Origin: Burkholderia sp. GAS332
GTDB taxonomy: Bacteria > Pseudomonadota > Gammaproteobacteria > Burkholderiales > Burkholderiaceae
Direction of reading: 5' to 3'
DNA: 64,000 nt
NCBI GenBank assembly: GCA_900142905.1
Contig: FSRV01000001.1
Span: forward strand, 744,001 to 808,000
Positions 34,146 through 42,759 of this stretch are shown here, one piece after another. Below the pieces are notes generated by a model that ran no database searches, was not told the origin of the DNA, and worked only from the letters and a program-made list of their open reading frames with translations. Both the position numbers and the translations under genes were made by a program. Numbering within the stretch: position 1 is the stretch's first letter; every line of letters starts with the position of its first letter.

Positions 34146-36254
34146 ATGAGACGGCACACCGTCGTGCAATTCGCATGCGGCTTGGCGCTGCTTGGCGCGC
34201 TGGGCGCAACGGCTGCGTTGAGTGGCTGTGGCGGCGTATCGCATTCCAGCGACAACAGCTCCGGCAACAGCGCGGGTAACACACAAGTCGGCGCGGGTAC
34301 GCCGGCCAGCACGCCGGCTACGTCCGGCGCACCGGCGGCCAAAAAGATGCTGCTGGTCGAACTCGACGGCGTGACGTATAGCGCGCTGAGCGCGGGTATC
34401 GCCGGCGGTAAGCTGCCCAATCTGGCCAAGCTGACCGTGGCGCCCGCGTACAGCGGCGGCGTCAATGGCACGCTGTCGCAGCAACCGAACCTCGACACAC
34501 CGGGCTGGGCGACCGTGCTGACCGGCACGTGGGCCGACCGTCACCAGATCAACTCCGACGCGCCTAACCAGGCCTCGCACAGCAGCACCGTGTTTCAGAT
34601 GCTCAAGAGCGCGGGGGCCGGCACGGTGGGTGCCGCCGTCGATTCGAGCGGTCTCGCGGCTTTGCTGACGCCGGATCAGAATGCCGGCAATCTCGACGCG
34701 CTGGTGAACTGTGCCTCGGTCGACACCTGCGTCACGCAGAACAGCGTGAGCCTGATCGACAATGGCTACTCGCTGGTGTTCGCGCAATATCACTCCGCGC
34801 AAGACGCCGCGCTGAACGACGGGTTGTCGTCGGCGAACTACGCGAGCACGTTGACGCAACTCGATGCCGCGCTCGGCACGCTCGTCGCCGAAACCGCGAA
34901 ACGCAGCAACGAGAACTGGCTGGTCGTGGTGACCAGCAGCCACGGTCTTAACGCGGCCGGCGGCACTGACGGTTTGCCGCTGCCGTCTGAATCGACCAGC
35001 TTCATCGCGCTGAACCAGGCGCCGAATGCGCGTCTCGGCAACACCACTGCGCCGACCACGATGGCCGCGCTCTACACGCGCGCCAGCATCGCCGACATCA
35101 CGCCGACGCTGCTCGCCTACAAGAGCGCGCTGCCCGATCCCACGACCTATGCGCTCGACGGCGGGCAGTTCATCGGCGCCACGCCCGTATCGCAACTGCT
35201 CGGCACCACTGGCAGCGACAACGCCAGCCTCGTCCTCATATGGACGGCGCCCTCGACCGGCGCGATCAGCGTGCTGCGCAACGGTACCTTGATCGCGAGC
35301 CTGCCGGCGGGCACCGCGACCTATACCGACAGTCAGCTCGGCTTGACGGCTACCGGCGTCTACCCGTTCAACTACACGGTGGTGGCCGGTACCGCACCGC
35401 TCGCGACGATCACGCAGGTCGTCTACGTGCAACCGCCGCCGCCGCCGCCCCCACCGCCGCCGCTCGCGACCACGTTGACTAACGGTCTCTCCAGCTACTA
35501 CCCGTTCGGCGCACTGCCGCCGGTGGATCGCCTGAACGCCAGCACGATGGGACCGTGGGCTGCGGACGCCGACGGCGGCTCGCTGGTCGCCGACCCGTTC
35601 GGTGGCAAGGGCTTGCAGATCGACACGCATATCGTCGACAGCAACGGCTTCGATGGCTACAAGCTCACGCAGACCAACGACGTTACGACCCACGCGCAAT
35701 TCACGATCGGCTTCTGGTTCTACACCTCGTGCGCGAATCTCACGGGCAACGGCACGCCGGTGTTTTCGAACAAGAACTACTACTCAGGCGGCAATGCCGG
35801 CATCGCGATCGGCCTGTTCCCGGGTTCGGGCACGAGTTGCAACGTCCGCTTCAATCTCGGCGACGGCAGCACGCGCAACGACATCAACGGCCTGAACGTC
35901 AGCGCCAACAAGTGGACGTATCTCGCCCTGACCATCGATACCGCCGCGAAGAAGATCAATGCCTACGTCTTCGATCCGGTGCTCGGCGAGGAGAAGGTGC
36001 TGAGCCAGACGCTGAGCGTCAACATCGCCAAGCTGCCTGGCCTCGGTGTGTTCGGCCTGAACGAAGACGGCACCGGCCGCTACTACATGAACGCCTGTAA
36101 CGACACGCCGCCGTACACCGTCGGCAAGTGCGCGGCGACGCCGCCGGACGTGCAAGCGTTTAGCGATCTCGCGCTGTGGACCCGTGTCGTCACCGAAACC
36201 GAGTTGCAGTCGATTTTCGGTTCGGGTCAGCCCCTGTCCACCCTTACTCACTGA
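34146..36254 (+). CDS. Lipoprotein with alkaline-phosphatase-superfamily (type I phosphodiesterase) domain and LamG domain
   Basis: 702 residues from ATG 34146; the frame is open to 34092. The lipobox is TAALSGCGG. Residues about 60-370 form an alkaline-phosphatase-superfamily domain: Asp in LLVELDGVTYSAL, nucleophile region LDTPGWATVLTGTWADRHQ and TSSHGLNAAGG. A run of ten prolines near residue 432 links to a LamG/concanavalin-like domain (about 500-690; FTIGFWFYTSC, KWTYLALTIDTAAKKINAY, FSDLALWTRVVTE). It is probably outer-membrane or surface anchored and hydrolyses a phosphodiester while binding a polymer (inference). It is followed by a small lipoprotein and a Tat phospholipase. Confidence 0.88.
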   Translation: MRRHTVVQFACGLALLGALGATAALSGCGGVSHSSDNSSGNSAGNTQVGAGTPASTPATSGAPAAKKMLLVELDGVTYSALSAGIAGGKLPNLAKLTVAPAYSGGVNGTLSQQPNLDTPGWATVLTGTWADRHQINSDAPNQASHSSTVFQMLKSAGAGTVGAAVDSSGLAALLTPDQNAGNLDALVNCASVDTCVTQNSVSLIDNGYSLVFAQYHSAQDAALNDGLSSANYASTLTQLDAALGTLVAETAKRSNENWLVVVTSSHGLNAAGGTDGLPLPSESTSFIALNQAPNARLGNTTAPTTMAALYTRASIADITPTLLAYKSALPDPTTYALDGGQFIGATPVSQLLGTTGSDNASLVLIWTAPSTGAISVLRNGTLIASLPAGTATYTDSQLGLTATGVYPFNYTVVAGTAPLATITQVVYVQPPPPPPPPPPLATTLTNGLSSYYPFGALPPVDRLNASTMGPWAADADGGSLVADPFGGKGLQIDTHIVDSNGFDGYKLTQTNDVTTHAQFTIGFWFYTSCANLTGNGTPVFSNKNYYSGGNAGIAIGLFPGSGTSCNVRFNLGDGSTRNDINGLNVSANKWTYLALTIDTAAKKINAYVFDPVLGEEKVLSQTLSVNIAKLPGLGVFGLNEDGTGRYYMNACNDTPPYTVGKCAATPPDVQAFSDLALWTRVVTETELQSIFGSGQPLSTLTH

Positions 36255-36267
36255 CCGGAGTCCCGCG

Positions 36268-36621
36268 ATGAACTCGACGACTTCCTTATCGAATGCGCCT
36301 GTGACGAATGAGGTGTGTGTGACGCGTGAGGCGCATCAAACGCACACCCGCCGCGGGCTGCGGCATAAGCGTGGCCTGCTGACGGCCGCGGCCTTGTGTG
36401 CGCTGTGCGTATCGATAGCCGGCTGCGGCGACGGTTCGAGCAGCAGCACCAGCAATGGCGCAGGCGGCTCCGCCAGCGCCGCGAACAACGCGGCGGCCGG
36501 CGCGGGCGGCGCAAGCGCACCGGTGCCGATCGTTGCGGCGCCGGCTTCCGGTGCGTGTGCTCCATCGGGCGCGAGCGCCGCCCAGCCGTTGCAGAACACG
36601 CAACTCGTCTGCGCGCCCTGA
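36268..36621 (+). CDS. Small Ala/Ser-rich lipoprotein
   Basis: 117 residues from ATG 36268, 14 nt after the phosphodiesterase stop; TGACCGGAGTCCC serves as the ribosome site. A long n-region with RRGLRHKRG leads to LCVSIAGCGD, the lipobox. The mature part is low complexity (Ser, Ala, Gly, Pro) with two late Cys residues and no recognised domain. It lies between two secreted phosphoesterase genes and is likely co-transcribed with them. It may be a chaperone, tether or partner, but nothing proves it. Confidence 0.7.
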   Translation: MNSTTSLSNAPVTNEVCVTREAHQTHTRRGLRHKRGLLTAAALCALCVSIAGCGDGSSSSTSNGAGGSASAANNAAAGAGGASAPVPIVAAPASGACAPSGASAAQPLQNTQLVCAP

Positions 36622-36720
36622 CGTGCTGTTTGCCGCGTGCGCTTTGCCGCCTGTCTGTCGAACCATCGGTTGCGGCGGCGCGGCAAGCGCACAGATTCTG
36701 ACGACCCCAACACGCCAAAC

Positions 36721-38859
36721 ATGACCTCATTGGACCGCCGTACCTTCCTGCGCAGCGCTGCGGGCGCTGCCGCGCTCAGCCTGTTTCCGCCGGCCATCCG
36801 CCGCGCGCTGGCGATTCCCGCGAACAACACGACCGGCACCATCAACGACGTCCAGCACGTCGTCATCTTCATGCAGGAGAACCGCTCGTTCGATCATTAC
36901 TTCGGCACGCTGCCGGGCGTGCGCGGATTTAGCGACCGCTTCACGATTCCCCAGCCGGGCGGCACGACGGTGTTCCAGCAAAACGACGGCACTCGCACCG
37001 TGCTGCCGTTCTACCTCGACAGCACGAAAGGCAATGCGCTGCTCGCCGGCGGCCCGCATTCGTGGAGCGACGCGCATCAGGCATGGGACAGCGGACGCAT
37101 GACGCAGTGGCCGAAAGCCAAGGGCGATGTGTCGATGGGCTATCTCAAGCAGGCCGATCTGCCGTTCCATGTCGCACTGGCGAATGCTTTCACGATCTGC
37201 GACGCCTATCACTGCTCGCTGCATGGCGGCACCAACTCGAACCGGATCTTCCTGTGGACCGGCACCAATGGCGCCAGTGCGAGCGCCAATGTGGTGGTCA
37301 ACAACGATGGTTGGGACGGCCTGGGCGCTTCGGCTACCGGCCTCACTTGGACGACTTATCCGGAGCGTCTTCAGGCAGCGGGCGTGAGCTGGAAGGTCTA
37401 CCAGAACATGCCGGACAACTACACGGACAATTCGCTCGCCGGCTTTGCGACCTACCGCAAGGTCAACGAGACACTGCCGGGTTCGCCGTTGTTGCCCTAC
37501 ACGCAGTCGCTCGAAGCGGTGGCGCCGCTGTACAAAGGCATCGGCAATACGATGCCCGATGGCGGCTTCCTGCAAGCGTTGAAAGACGACATCGCTGCCG
37601 GACAGATGCCGCAAGTCAGCTGGATCGTGTCGCCGCAGGCGTACTGCGAGCATCCGGGCGCCTCGACCCCGGGACAGGGCGGCTATTACCTGCAACTGTT
37701 GCTCGACACGCTGACCGCGAACCCCGACGTGTGGAGCAAGACCGTGCTGTTCGTCAATTACGACGAGAACGATTGCTTCTTCGATCACATGCCACCGCCT
37801 GACGCGCCGAGCAAAAATACCGACGGCACGTTCGCCGGCAAATCCACGGTGAACACGCAGTACGAGTACTTCACGGAGCCGAATCCGCCCGGCGATTCGT
37901 CGCCGATGGTGCCGGACGGGCAATGCTTCGGACCGGGTCCGCGTGTGCCGATGTTCGTCGTGTCGCCGTGGAGCACTGGCGGCTGGGTGAATTCGCAGGT
38001 GTTCGACCATACGTCGGTGCTGCGTTTTCTGGAGCAGCGTTTCGGCGTGACCGAAACCAATATCAGCCCGTGGCGGCGCGCGGTGTGCGGCGATCTCACG
38101 TCGGCGTTCAATTTCCGTAATCCGAACGATGCGCCGGTGGCGGCGCTGCCTGCACCGACCAAAGCCCAAGCCGATGCGCAGAACACGCAGCAGAGCGCCT
38201 TGGGCGCGGTGCCCGTGCCGCCGGTGGCGAGTCAGCAGATGCCGCAACAGGTGCTGATGTCGCGGCCGTCGCGCGCGTTGCCGTATCTGTTGCATGTGAG
38301 TGCCAATGCCGATGTGCAGGACGGTTTGATCTGGCTGATTTTCAGCAACACGGGCACGGCGGGCGCCGTGTTCCATGTGTACGACCAGTTGCACCTCGAT
38401 CGGGTGCCACGCCGCTATACCGTCGAAGCAGGCAAGGAACTGTCGGATTCGTGGGCTGCGCTCGCCGATGACCAGGGCAACTACAGCCTGTGGGTGCTGG
38501 GGCCGAACGGTTTTCATCGCTCGTTCCAGGGCAGCGTCAAGTCAGTCGTGACCGGGCCGAACCCGGAAGTGCGCGTGTGCTACGACATCACGAACAATGC
38601 GGTCTATCTGACGATCATGAATACCGGCAACGCGACGGCCAACGTGACGGTCACCTCGAATGCGTATCGCAGCGATGGCCCGTGGACGTACGCAGTGCCG
38701 GCGGGCATGCAGGTTGAACCGTACTGGTCGGTGAGCGCCGTGGGTGGGTGGTACGATTTCACGCTCGCCGGACCGGGTGGTTTGACGCGGCGGTTTGCAG
38801 GCCGTGTCGAAACCGGTAAGGACAGCGTCAGCGATCCGGCAATGGGTGTGGCGAGTTAG
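36721..38859 (+). CDS. Phosphocholine-type phospholipase C, Tat-exported
   Basis: 712 residues from ATG 36721. The Tat signal DRRTFLRSAAGAAALSLF carries the twin arginines. The catalytic phosphoesterase domain opens with VVIFMQENRSFDHYFG, the phosphatase-superfamily block shared by PlcH/PlcN and AcpA; later ENDCFFDHMPPP and RVPMFVVSPWS are typical. The C-terminal part carries two beta-sandwich repeats as in bacterial phospholipase C (DUF756). It would cleave phosphatidylcholine to diacylglycerol and phosphocholine outside the cytoplasm. The last of three secreted-protein genes, ended by the terminator at 38905. Confidence 0.93.
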   Translation: MTSLDRRTFLRSAAGAAALSLFPPAIRRALAIPANNTTGTINDVQHVVIFMQENRSFDHYFGTLPGVRGFSDRFTIPQPGGTTVFQQNDGTRTVLPFYLDSTKGNALLAGGPHSWSDAHQAWDSGRMTQWPKAKGDVSMGYLKQADLPFHVALANAFTICDAYHCSLHGGTNSNRIFLWTGTNGASASANVVVNNDGWDGLGASATGLTWTTYPERLQAAGVSWKVYQNMPDNYTDNSLAGFATYRKVNETLPGSPLLPYTQSLEAVAPLYKGIGNTMPDGGFLQALKDDIAAGQMPQVSWIVSPQAYCEHPGASTPGQGGYYLQLLLDTLTANPDVWSKTVLFVNYDENDCFFDHMPPPDAPSKNTDGTFAGKSTVNTQYEYFTEPNPPGDSSPMVPDGQCFGPGPRVPMFVVSPWSTGGWVNSQVFDHTSVLRFLEQRFGVTETNISPWRRAVCGDLTSAFNFRNPNDAPVAALPAPTKAQADAQNTQQSALGAVPVPPVASQQMPQQVLMSRPSRALPYLLHVSANADVQDGLIWLIFSNTGTAGAVFHVYDQLHLDRVPRRYTVEAGKELSDSWAALADDQGNYSLWVLGPNGFHRSFQGSVKSVVTGPNPEVRVCYDITNNAVYLTIMNTGNATANVTVTSNAYRSDGPWTYAVPAGMQVEPYWSVSAVGGWYDFTLAGPGGLTRRFAGRVETGKDSVSDPAMGVAS

Positions 38860-38904
38860 GGCAATAGCAGGGTCGTGCTGAATGCGCGAGGAGTGGCACT
38901 TGAT

Positions 38905-38932
38905 GGAGTCAGCTTCGGCTGACTCCTTTTTT
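38905..38932 (+). terminator. Rho-independent terminator of the phospholipase cassette
   Basis: GGAGTCAGC-TTCG-GCTGACTCC followed by TTTTTT. A textbook UUCG-loop terminator on the plus strand. Confidence 0.93.
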
Positions 38933-39103
38933 ATGGCTGCCTGCTATGGCTATCGTCTTGCCGGATCGTGGCTGAGTCTGTTGGCGGTTGCTATGCATGA
39001 AGCCCCCTGTGTCCGCGAGTGAGCTTTATCGCCGCGTTGCGCGACGAGTGTGTAGCCGGCTACGCCCACGAGCGAGCGGAGCGCAGCCGCCACGAACGTG
39101 CGA

Positions 39104-39454
39104 CTACTTGGCCTCAGAGGCCCCAGCCGCGCCGGACGGCTGAACCAGCTCGAAGCAGGCAGGCGGCGCGGCCGGCGTTTTCGATTTCCCGTCCGGTTGC
39201 TGCGGGTCGATGCATTTGAAGGCGCTTTGATCGCGCTGAACGAAAATCGTATCGGCCGGGCCAGCGTTGCCGCGCGCGCCGTTCACTACGCCGACGATCT
39301 TGTAGCCGTCCTGCAGCAATGTCGAAAGCGTGAGCGTACTGGCACGCCACTGACTGTCGGGTGGTGTTTGGGCGTTGGCGGTAAGCGGCGATACGGCGGC
39401 AAGAAGCGCGATGGATGCGGTGGCCACGGCAAGCGCGGCGGTACGGAATGTCAT
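39104..39454 (-). CDS. Small exported hypothetical protein
   Basis: 116 residues from ATG 39454 (AGGAGG at 39463-39468 on the coding strand); the frame is open to 39574. Signal peptide AALAVATASIALLAAVSPLTANA. The mature part has LLQDGYKIVGVVNGARG and KCIDPQQPDGKSKTPAAPPACFE, with a Cys pair. No known family. Its start is just downstream of the left att-like repeat, so in the ancestral order it would follow the tRNA-Met gene. Confidence 0.75.
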   Translation of the reverse strand: MTFRTAALAVATASIALLAAVSPLTANAQTPPDSQWRASTLTLSTLLQDGYKIVGVVNGARGNAGPADTIFVQRDQSAFKCIDPQQPDGKSKTPAAPPACFELVQPSGAAGASEAK

Positions 39455-39490
39455 CAAGAAACCTCCTTGAAGTTGCTGTTTGGAAAGCCA

Positions 39491-39556
39491 AAAACAAAAA
39501 AGCCGCTGACCTTGTGAGTCAGCGGCTTTTTCCTGCAACTGGTGGCGAATCAGGGA
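39491..39556. repeat. Left copy of 66-bp direct repeat (att-like, 3' end of tRNA-Met plus terminator)
   Basis: Matches 43902-43967 at 65 of 66 positions; the only difference is 39533 C against 43944 T. It contains a terminator hairpin (GCCGCTGAC and GTCAGCGGC) and, at 39540-39556, the last 17 nt of the tRNA-Met gene including CCA. The orientation matches the intact tRNA. The rest of the tRNA is absent here. Confidence 0.93.
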
Positions 39557-39852
39557 GGACAACCCACTCCGCATAATTCTCCAGTCAAATCAGACGCTTA
39601 GGCGATGGTGAGCCAGAATTTCGTATGAAGAGAAACGGCTCGCCCAATATAGCACACCGAGCGTCGGCTCGGCTCGTCGCGGCAAAGGGTAATTGACCGC
39701 TGAGCACAAGGCACGCAGCTCAAACTTGGCTGTGCTAAATCCCAGCGCGGGACGTTCGCCTCGGACATATGCCGATTTACATGCCCCACTCGTCAGGCGG
39801 ATCGATGAGCATCATAATTTTTCCACCACGCTGGACAGTGTCGAATTTGTTT
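39557..39852. other. Left end of the island, no gene assigned
   Basis: About 296 bp between the left repeat and the first island gene. Short frames exist (for example a 63-codon one on the minus strand at 39598-39789) but none has protein-like composition or a ribosome site. Confidence 0.45.
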
Positions 39853-40239
39853 TCAAGGCGCGTCTTGGTCGGGTGCGGGATCGGCCTGGAACAGGTGCCA
39901 CAGCCGTCCCCCGAGGATGAACACGCCGACCAGCAGATTGAGAACCACGCCCCAAAACCAGTCTGTCGCGTAGCTTGTGTGGTCGTGAGTGAACGCGGGC
40001 AGCGCGATGCCGGTCAGGCAAACGACCGCGCCGACAAAGAGCCATAGGAAATCGACGCCGCGCTGGGCGCTTCGCGCGAAGATGTTGACGCCGAACCATA
40101 TAACGAAGCCCATTCCGAACAACAGATTCAGAATAGGAATGGACATTGTCATCACAAACGCGCCGATCAGCGCGACTTTCGAAAACGCGGTGCCGCGCTT
40201 GATTTGCGTGTCGGTGCTCGCGAGTTTTGAATTTGCCAT
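39853..40239 (-). CDS. Small membrane protein, unknown function (island operon, third gene)
   Basis: 128 residues. After a hydrophilic start come three hydrophobic stretches (VALIGAFVMTMSIPILNLLF, VDFLWLFVGAVVCLTGIAL, WFWGVVLNLLVGVFILGG). GAGGTTCTT on the coding strand precedes ATG 40239. No recognised domain. It is 57 bp downstream of the secreted-protein gene and probably in the same operon. Confidence 0.75.
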   Translation of the reverse strand: MANSKLASTDTQIKRGTAFSKVALIGAFVMTMSIPILNLLFGMGFVIWFGVNIFARSAQRGVDFLWLFVGAVVCLTGIALPAFTHDHTSYATDWFWGVVLNLLVGVFILGGRLWHLFQADPAPDQDAP

Positions 40240-40296
40240 AAGAACCTCGAAGGGTTAAAGCCAGCCTGCTGGCGGCGTGGGATCATGCGGAGGCGG

Positions 40297-40947
40297 TCAG
40301 TGGGGCGCGGGAACGTGGCGGGTCAATTGAAGTCGAGTCGTGACTGCCGGCCCTTTGGTCGGCAAGTCTTGAAACTCTTGCCTCACGATTCGCCCAACTG
40401 TGGGCGCATACCAATCGGTCTCTCGGGAGACGCCACGCCCCCCGTAAAGATCGTTGCTTTGCCAGAGAGTCTTTTCCTCGATCTTGAACGCATCGAACTG
40501 GCCAGCCTCGGTTTCAACGCGTTCAACGGCGACCACTTTCGCGTCACGGTCGCATTGAGTCTTCCAGGCGCCATTGACGTAGACGTAAGACGCCGACCAC
40601 GTCTTGCCCACGCTGAGCGGAAAGCTCAGCTTTTGGTCGCTGGGCGAGTAGCTCGCGGAGCCTGAACGGACGATGTTCGCGCTCTCGTTGAGAATCGCCA
40701 ATCCGCTTCTGCCGCCGCCGAACACCAAGCTTGTTTGGCCGTTGGCGACGCTGGCAACTTTTTGCGTGTAGCGGGAGTTCTGGGCCGAGTCGAGGGCGTT
40801 TGTAAACTCGAATTCCCATTCTTCTCCGACAGCGAAAGTCGGCGCTTGCGCTTCGGTCGGAGGCGCGGGAACGGGCGCGGGCAAGGATGCGCCGAGCGCT
40901 GCGGAGGCCGCCACGGCGGCGGACGCGACGACTGTTGACAGCGGCAT
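40297..40947 (-). CDS. Predicted exported beta-rich protein (island operon, second gene)
   Basis: 216 residues. An N-terminal hydrophobic Ala-rich stretch (VVASAAVAASAALGASLPAP) suggests export. The mature part (FAVGEEWEFEFTNALDSAQ, LSFPLSVGKTWSASYVYVN, TEAGQFDAFKIEEKTLW, RETDWYAPTVGRIVRQEFQD) is a beta-strand series. It resembles the DUF3108-like/outer-membrane lipoprotein-barrel proteins, with the motif of a folded Tyr-Ala-Pro-x-x-G-x-V. Function unknown. It starts 15 bp after the CAP-domain gene, so the two are clearly one operon. Confidence 0.78.
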   Translation of the reverse strand: MPLSTVVASAAVAASAALGASLPAPVPAPPTEAQAPTFAVGEEWEFEFTNALDSAQNSRYTQKVASVANGQTSLVFGGGRSGLAILNESANIVRSGSASYSPSDQKLSFPLSVGKTWSASYVYVNGAWKTQCDRDAKVVAVERVETEAGQFDAFKIEEKTLWQSNDLYGGRGVSRETDWYAPTVGRIVRQEFQDLPTKGPAVTTRLQLTRHVPAPH

Positions 40948-40962
40948 GGAGAGGCCCGCCCC

Positions 40963-42054
40963 TTAGTTGAAAACGGACGGAAGCGCCGAACCCGATCCGG
41001 CGGGGAGCTGGCGCGCTTGCACTGCTGCGGACGCGCCGGTCGTGAACGACCAGCTCACGGAGAAGGCCTGCGGAGTCGGGATGCTGGTGTTGGTCAGCGA
41101 GCCCGTGACCGAGACTTTGTAAGTCGCGTTGGCGGTCAGCGGCTTGAACGGCACGCACATTGCCAAGCGTGTCGCTTCGCTGTTGTTCGTGTTGTCCGTC
41201 TCCTGGCAAGGCACCGCGTTGCCCGAAGCGTCGGTGATCATAAAATTGATGTTGGCGAACGCGCCGTTGCCCGCCGCGCTCAGCGTGACCGGATAGCCGA
41301 CGGTCTGATTGATATAGCTCGGCGCGTTCGCCATTGGATTCGGAGACTCGTTGGCGACCCAGGATGGCTTCACGTTCGTCTGCCCATCGTAGGGATACGC
41401 GACAAGCTTGTAGTCCGGCGTTTGCTGCACGTAGTCGACGAAGTCGCCCACCAACGTCGAATACTTCGTCGGGTCGCTGTTTGTCGGGCCTTGGCCGAAG
41501 CCCACGCCCGTCGTGTCGTAAAGAAAAATTGCGCGGTGGAACGGAGCGTCGAACAACGCGTCAACCGCTTGCGTCGACGACGTGAAGGAGCCGCCGATGC
41601 CTGCGGCGATTTCGCCGACGGTGTCGGTCGTGTAACCGGCCGCAGCGACGCGGTCCGACGGAGCGACGCCTGTGAAGCCCGGCTGGCCTGCGACTTCATA
41701 GTGGCCGACCTGGTTGGCGTCAAACATGTAGAGCGCATGGTTCGCTGCGGCTGTGTTCACTTGCGTGATGTTTTTGAGCGCCGTCATGCCCAGCCGCAAA
41801 CGCATGTTGCTCGAATAAGCGACCGAGTCGGCGATGACGTCTCCCGTCAGCGTCGGCGAGCCTGCCGCTGCTCCCGTGGCAGCCAGCAAGGAGATGGGCT
41901 GAGGCGTCGATGCAGTTGAACCGGTTTGTCCGGTTGAGTTCGTTTGTCCCGTCGGATTGGATGACGAGCCTCCTCCGCCGCCGCACGCGGCGAGCGCTGC
42001 GGCGAGGGCGATGGACGAAATGGCGAATGCTGCTGTTTTTGCTGTCTTGTTCAT
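40963..42054 (-). CDS. CAP/SCP-domain lipoprotein with C-terminal Ig-like domain (island operon, first gene)
   Basis: 363 residues. The lipobox LAACGG puts the lipid on Cys24, followed by a Gly/Ser/Thr-rich linker. The CAP (cysteine-rich secretory / PR-1) domain covers about 70-235. Its conserved pieces include the metal-binding pair His in VGHYEVAGQPGF and His in PFHRAIFL, plus VGEIAAGIGG, the Glu of the tetrad. A second domain (about 240-350; NFMITDASGNAVP, ATYKVSVTGSL, FSVSWSFTTG) resembles Ig-like Big_5 modules. CAP proteins are secreted, often with unknown or lipid-binding roles. The operon starts here; the promoter is in 42055-42202. Confidence 0.88.
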   Translation of the reverse strand: MNKTAKTAAFAISSIALAAALAACGGGGGSSSNPTGQTNSTGQTGSTASTPQPISLLAATGAAAGSPTLTGDVIADSVAYSSNMRLRLGMTALKNITQVNTAAANHALYMFDANQVGHYEVAGQPGFTGVAPSDRVAAAGYTTDTVGEIAAGIGGSFTSSTQAVDALFDAPFHRAIFLYDTTGVGFGQGPTNSDPTKYSTLVGDFVDYVQQTPDYKLVAYPYDGQTNVKPSWVANESPNPMANAPSYINQTVGYPVTLSAAGNGAFANINFMITDASGNAVPCQETDNTNNSEATRLAMCVPFKPLTANATYKVSVTGSLTNTSIPTPQAFSVSWSFTTGASAAVQARQLPAGSGSALPSVFN

Positions 42055-42202
42055 GGTTGGCCCCGATGTGGGCGCCCGCTCAGGCGTTTGCCGCCTGTCG
42101 CGGATTGCGCGTTGTTATTCGTTAAGCGTATGAGTTGATGCATTACGTCGTGATGCATCAATTCTTGATGTCATTTCAGCAAGCTTTGGCGGGCCGAAAA
42201 TA

Positions 42203-42427
42203 ATGGTTAGCGTCGTTTTTTGTCGAGCCACGGAGATCGCTGAGACCCTTAGCGGCTTGCCGGCTGCGGATCGGCGCGCAATCCTGCGCATCGTCACCGA
42301 TATATCGACGATGGCGCGTGAAAGGGCCGCGCTGCGCAAGAAGGCAGTTCGCCTCAAGCGCGAAGTGCTTGAAAAAGCGTTGCCGGAGCGTGAACAGCTC
42401 CGCGCGCGGCGCCAGGTCCCGCCTTGA
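42203..42427 (+). CDS. Possible small helical protein (island, uncertain)
   Basis: A 74-codon frame, ATG 42203, on the opposite strand to the CAP operon. The product is amphipathic and lysine/arginine-rich (ETLSGLPAADRRAILRIV, ERAALRKKAVRLKREVLEK), as in small coiled-coil proteins. No good ribosome site is visible. Longer overlapping frames on the other strand look like artefacts. Listed because its composition is more protein-like than those. Confidence 0.35.
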   Translation: MVSVVFCRATEIAETLSGLPAADRRAILRIVTDISTMARERAALRKKAVRLKREVLEKALPEREQLRARRQVPP

Positions 42428-42759
42428 GAAACTGAAACCCAAAACGCTGACAGCGGAAAATAGAAAAATCCGGATCTTTTTGTTGGATACCCTGCCAACG
42501 TTGGCGCAATTCGCCAACGGCCCGCCGACTGCGGGACTTTTCTCTCTCGCCATGCCAACCCCGTTTCATCTTTAATTTTGGTGCGCATTTCCTGCCGCGC
42601 TTAGCATGAGCAAATGATGGAACAGGGCGTTTTTCGCCGCCGCTCAATTCGTCCGCATTTTCTTTCCGTTTCGTCCGAGCGCATCTTTTTTGAGCTTGGC
42701 TTAATGAGAAAGAAAGCGTTCGAGAATAAGATTCGTCCAAACAACGACGAGGCCGGGGA
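42428..42759. other. AT-richer intergenic region before the AraC gene
   Basis: About 332 bp. It has no convincing ORF. Base composition is lower in GC than the rest of the window (42560-42760), which fits foreign origin. It holds the AraC promoter; no clear operator symmetry seen. Confidence 0.5.

Noticed and set aside
34086..35699. A 537-codon minus-strand frame over the phosphodiesterase gene
   Set aside because: Antisense shadow of a lipoprotein with a recognisable phosphatase domain.
39491..39556. The left repeat as an insertion-sequence terminal repeat
   Set aside because: Repeats are direct, not inverted, and match tRNA-Met sequence and its terminator; no transposase is present.
39598..39789. 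A 63-codon frame in the left part of the island
   Set aside because: No ribosome site and no protein-like composition; could be a decayed gene but I cannot support it.
42115..42588. A 157-codon minus-strand frame inside the island
   Set aside because: Composition is Arg/Ser-rich without any fold-like pattern, and it overlaps the promoter region of the CAP gene.
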